Source of the DNA: Faecalibacterium prausnitzii
GTDB lineage: Bacteria > Bacillota > Clostridia > Oscillospirales > Ruminococcaceae
Assembly (NCBI GenBank): GCA_002313795.1
Contig: DCCL01000051.1
Location: 1-5,036 of the forward strand
Direction of reading: 5' to 3'
Length of the DNA: 5,036 nt
The notes beneath the pieces were generated by a model. That model did no database searches, was not told the DNA's origin, and was given only the letters and a program-made list of their open reading frames with translations. Positions 4,540 through 5,036 of the stretch are shown in pieces. Each line of letters starts with the position of its first letter. The first letter of the stretch is position 1. Both the position numbers and the translations under genes were made by a program.

Positions 4540-5036
4540 TCACATTTTGTCGTCATAGTACGACTCGATCAGAGCGCTGTCCATGATCAGGACATAGAAC
4601 ACATTGCCGTAATAGCGGTTCCTCACGATCCTTCCATGGTCAAGGACCGGATGGTATGTGCCGTCCTTCTTGGCAAAGTGGAATTTAACGTAATCGTTGT
4701 TTCCGCTCACTTTTGCGTTGATCTGTTTCCAAATGCTCGCCTCCACAGCATCCTGCTCATCCGGGCGGATGAGGTTCCGGAAGCGATGATCTGTATAGTC
4801 CAGAAAATCGTCAAAATCCCTGCATCCTGCAAACTCGATCAATTCCTGGTTTGCAAATAGAATGTCATCCTTTTGAGGGTCTGCGGTATAGATCAAAAAG
4901 GCACCCGGAAGGTTCTTCGACACATCCTGAAGGGCAAAACCCAGCTGGCTCCGGTGCTGTTCTTCATAGCCGCGCTGGTATGCGCTGCAGTTGTGCTTTC
5001 CGTGCAATTTTACGGCATACAGCGCAATATCTGCAC
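4540..5036 (-). CDS. GGDEF-PAS signalling protein, C-terminal fragment
   Basis: The reading frame is open to the window edge, so the upstream part of the gene lies beyond 5036; 164 residues are visible. It opens with ADIALYAVKLHGKHNCSAYQ, which matches the last helix and strand of a GGDEF (diguanylate cyclase) domain, comparable to the common ADxALYxAKxxGKN ending. A short linker is followed by a PAS-like domain at about residues 38-155: NLPGAFLIYTADP, ILFANQELIEFAGC, a segment with FRNLIRPDEQDAVEASIW, and the terminal strands FHFAKKDGTYHPVLDHGRIV and NVFYVLIMD. GGDEF domains make cyclic di-GMP from GTP, and PAS domains sense ligands or mediate dimerisation. Whether the cyclase is active cannot be judged, as the GG(D/E)EF site is outside the window. 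A TTG at 5007 could be taken for a start, but the conserved GGDEF tail upstream shows it is internal. The gene converges on the unknown gene. Confidence 0.85.
   Translation of the reverse strand, partial: ADIALYAVKLHGKHNCSAYQRGYEEQHRSQLGFALQDVSKNLPGAFLIYTADPQKDDILFANQELIEFAGCRDFDDFLDYTDHRFRNLIRPDEQDAVEASIWKQINAKVSGNNDYVKFHFAKKDGTYHPVLDHGRIVRNRYYGNVFYVLIMDSALIESYYDDKM

Noticed and set aside
4248..4586. Plus-strand open frame of 112 codons after the unknown gene
   Set aside because: Overlaps the terminator-like hairpin and the convergent GGDEF-PAS gene, and has no ribosome binding site or family resemblance.
4504..4860. Plus-strand open frame of 118 codons opposite the GGDEF-PAS gene
   Set aside because: Antisense to a conserved PAS domain; no supporting signals.
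4540..5007. TTG at 5007 as the true start of a stand-alone PAS protein
   Set aside because: The frame continues upstream with ADIALYAVK, the conserved end of a GGDEF domain, so the gene extends past the window.

Overview
The window looks like a chromosomal segment of a GC-rich Gram-positive anaerobe of the Clostridia, most likely Oscillospiraceae/Ruminococcaceae and perhaps Faecalibacterium-like. This rests on dense GC-rich coding sequence, AAGGAG-type ribosome binding sites, AT-rich intergenic gaps with sigma-A-type promoters (two with an extended TGn -10), and the character of the encoded families. The genus is an inference; no rRNA or tRNA is present to fix it.

Layout. (1) Positions 1-377, minus strand: N-terminal 125 residues of a sodium:alanine/glycine symporter (AGCS family), cut by the window edge, behind a near-consensus promoter at 419-447. 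(2) Positions 378-582: divergent regulatory gap with back-to-back promoters, a palindrome next to each and a hairpin with a T-run between them. (3) Positions 583-3279, plus strand: a two-gene operon of a MoxR/NorQ-like AAA+ ATPase and a 584-residue protein with a C-terminal NorD-like von Willebrand factor A (VWA) domain. They are 12 bp apart, with the second gene's ribosome binding site overlapping the first gene's stop, and a strong intrinsic terminator follows. (4) Positions 3280-3516: terminator, then a separate promoter with an extended -10 and short repeats. (5) Positions 3517-4251, plus strand: a 244-residue protein I do not recognise, ending abruptly after a Pro/Ala/Lys-rich linker and the start of a hydrophobic stretch. 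(6) Positions 4252-4539: no convincing gene, but a 12-bp perfect inverted repeat whose left arm contains the stop codon of the unknown gene, a terminator-like hairpin, and nested outer inverted repeats. (7) Positions 4540-5036, minus strand: C-terminal end of a signalling protein, with the tail of a GGDEF (diguanylate cyclase) domain followed by a PAS-like sensor domain, cut by the window edge.

How the genes relate. The MoxR-VWA pair is the only clear functional unit. In characterised relatives (NorQ/NorD, CbbQ/CbbO) the ATPase and VWA protein together activate or insert metal into a client enzyme. No client gene lies in the window, so the target is unknown. The symporter, the unknown protein and the GGDEF-PAS protein appear to be independent transcription units. 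No tRNA, rRNA, CRISPR array, transposase or phage gene was found.
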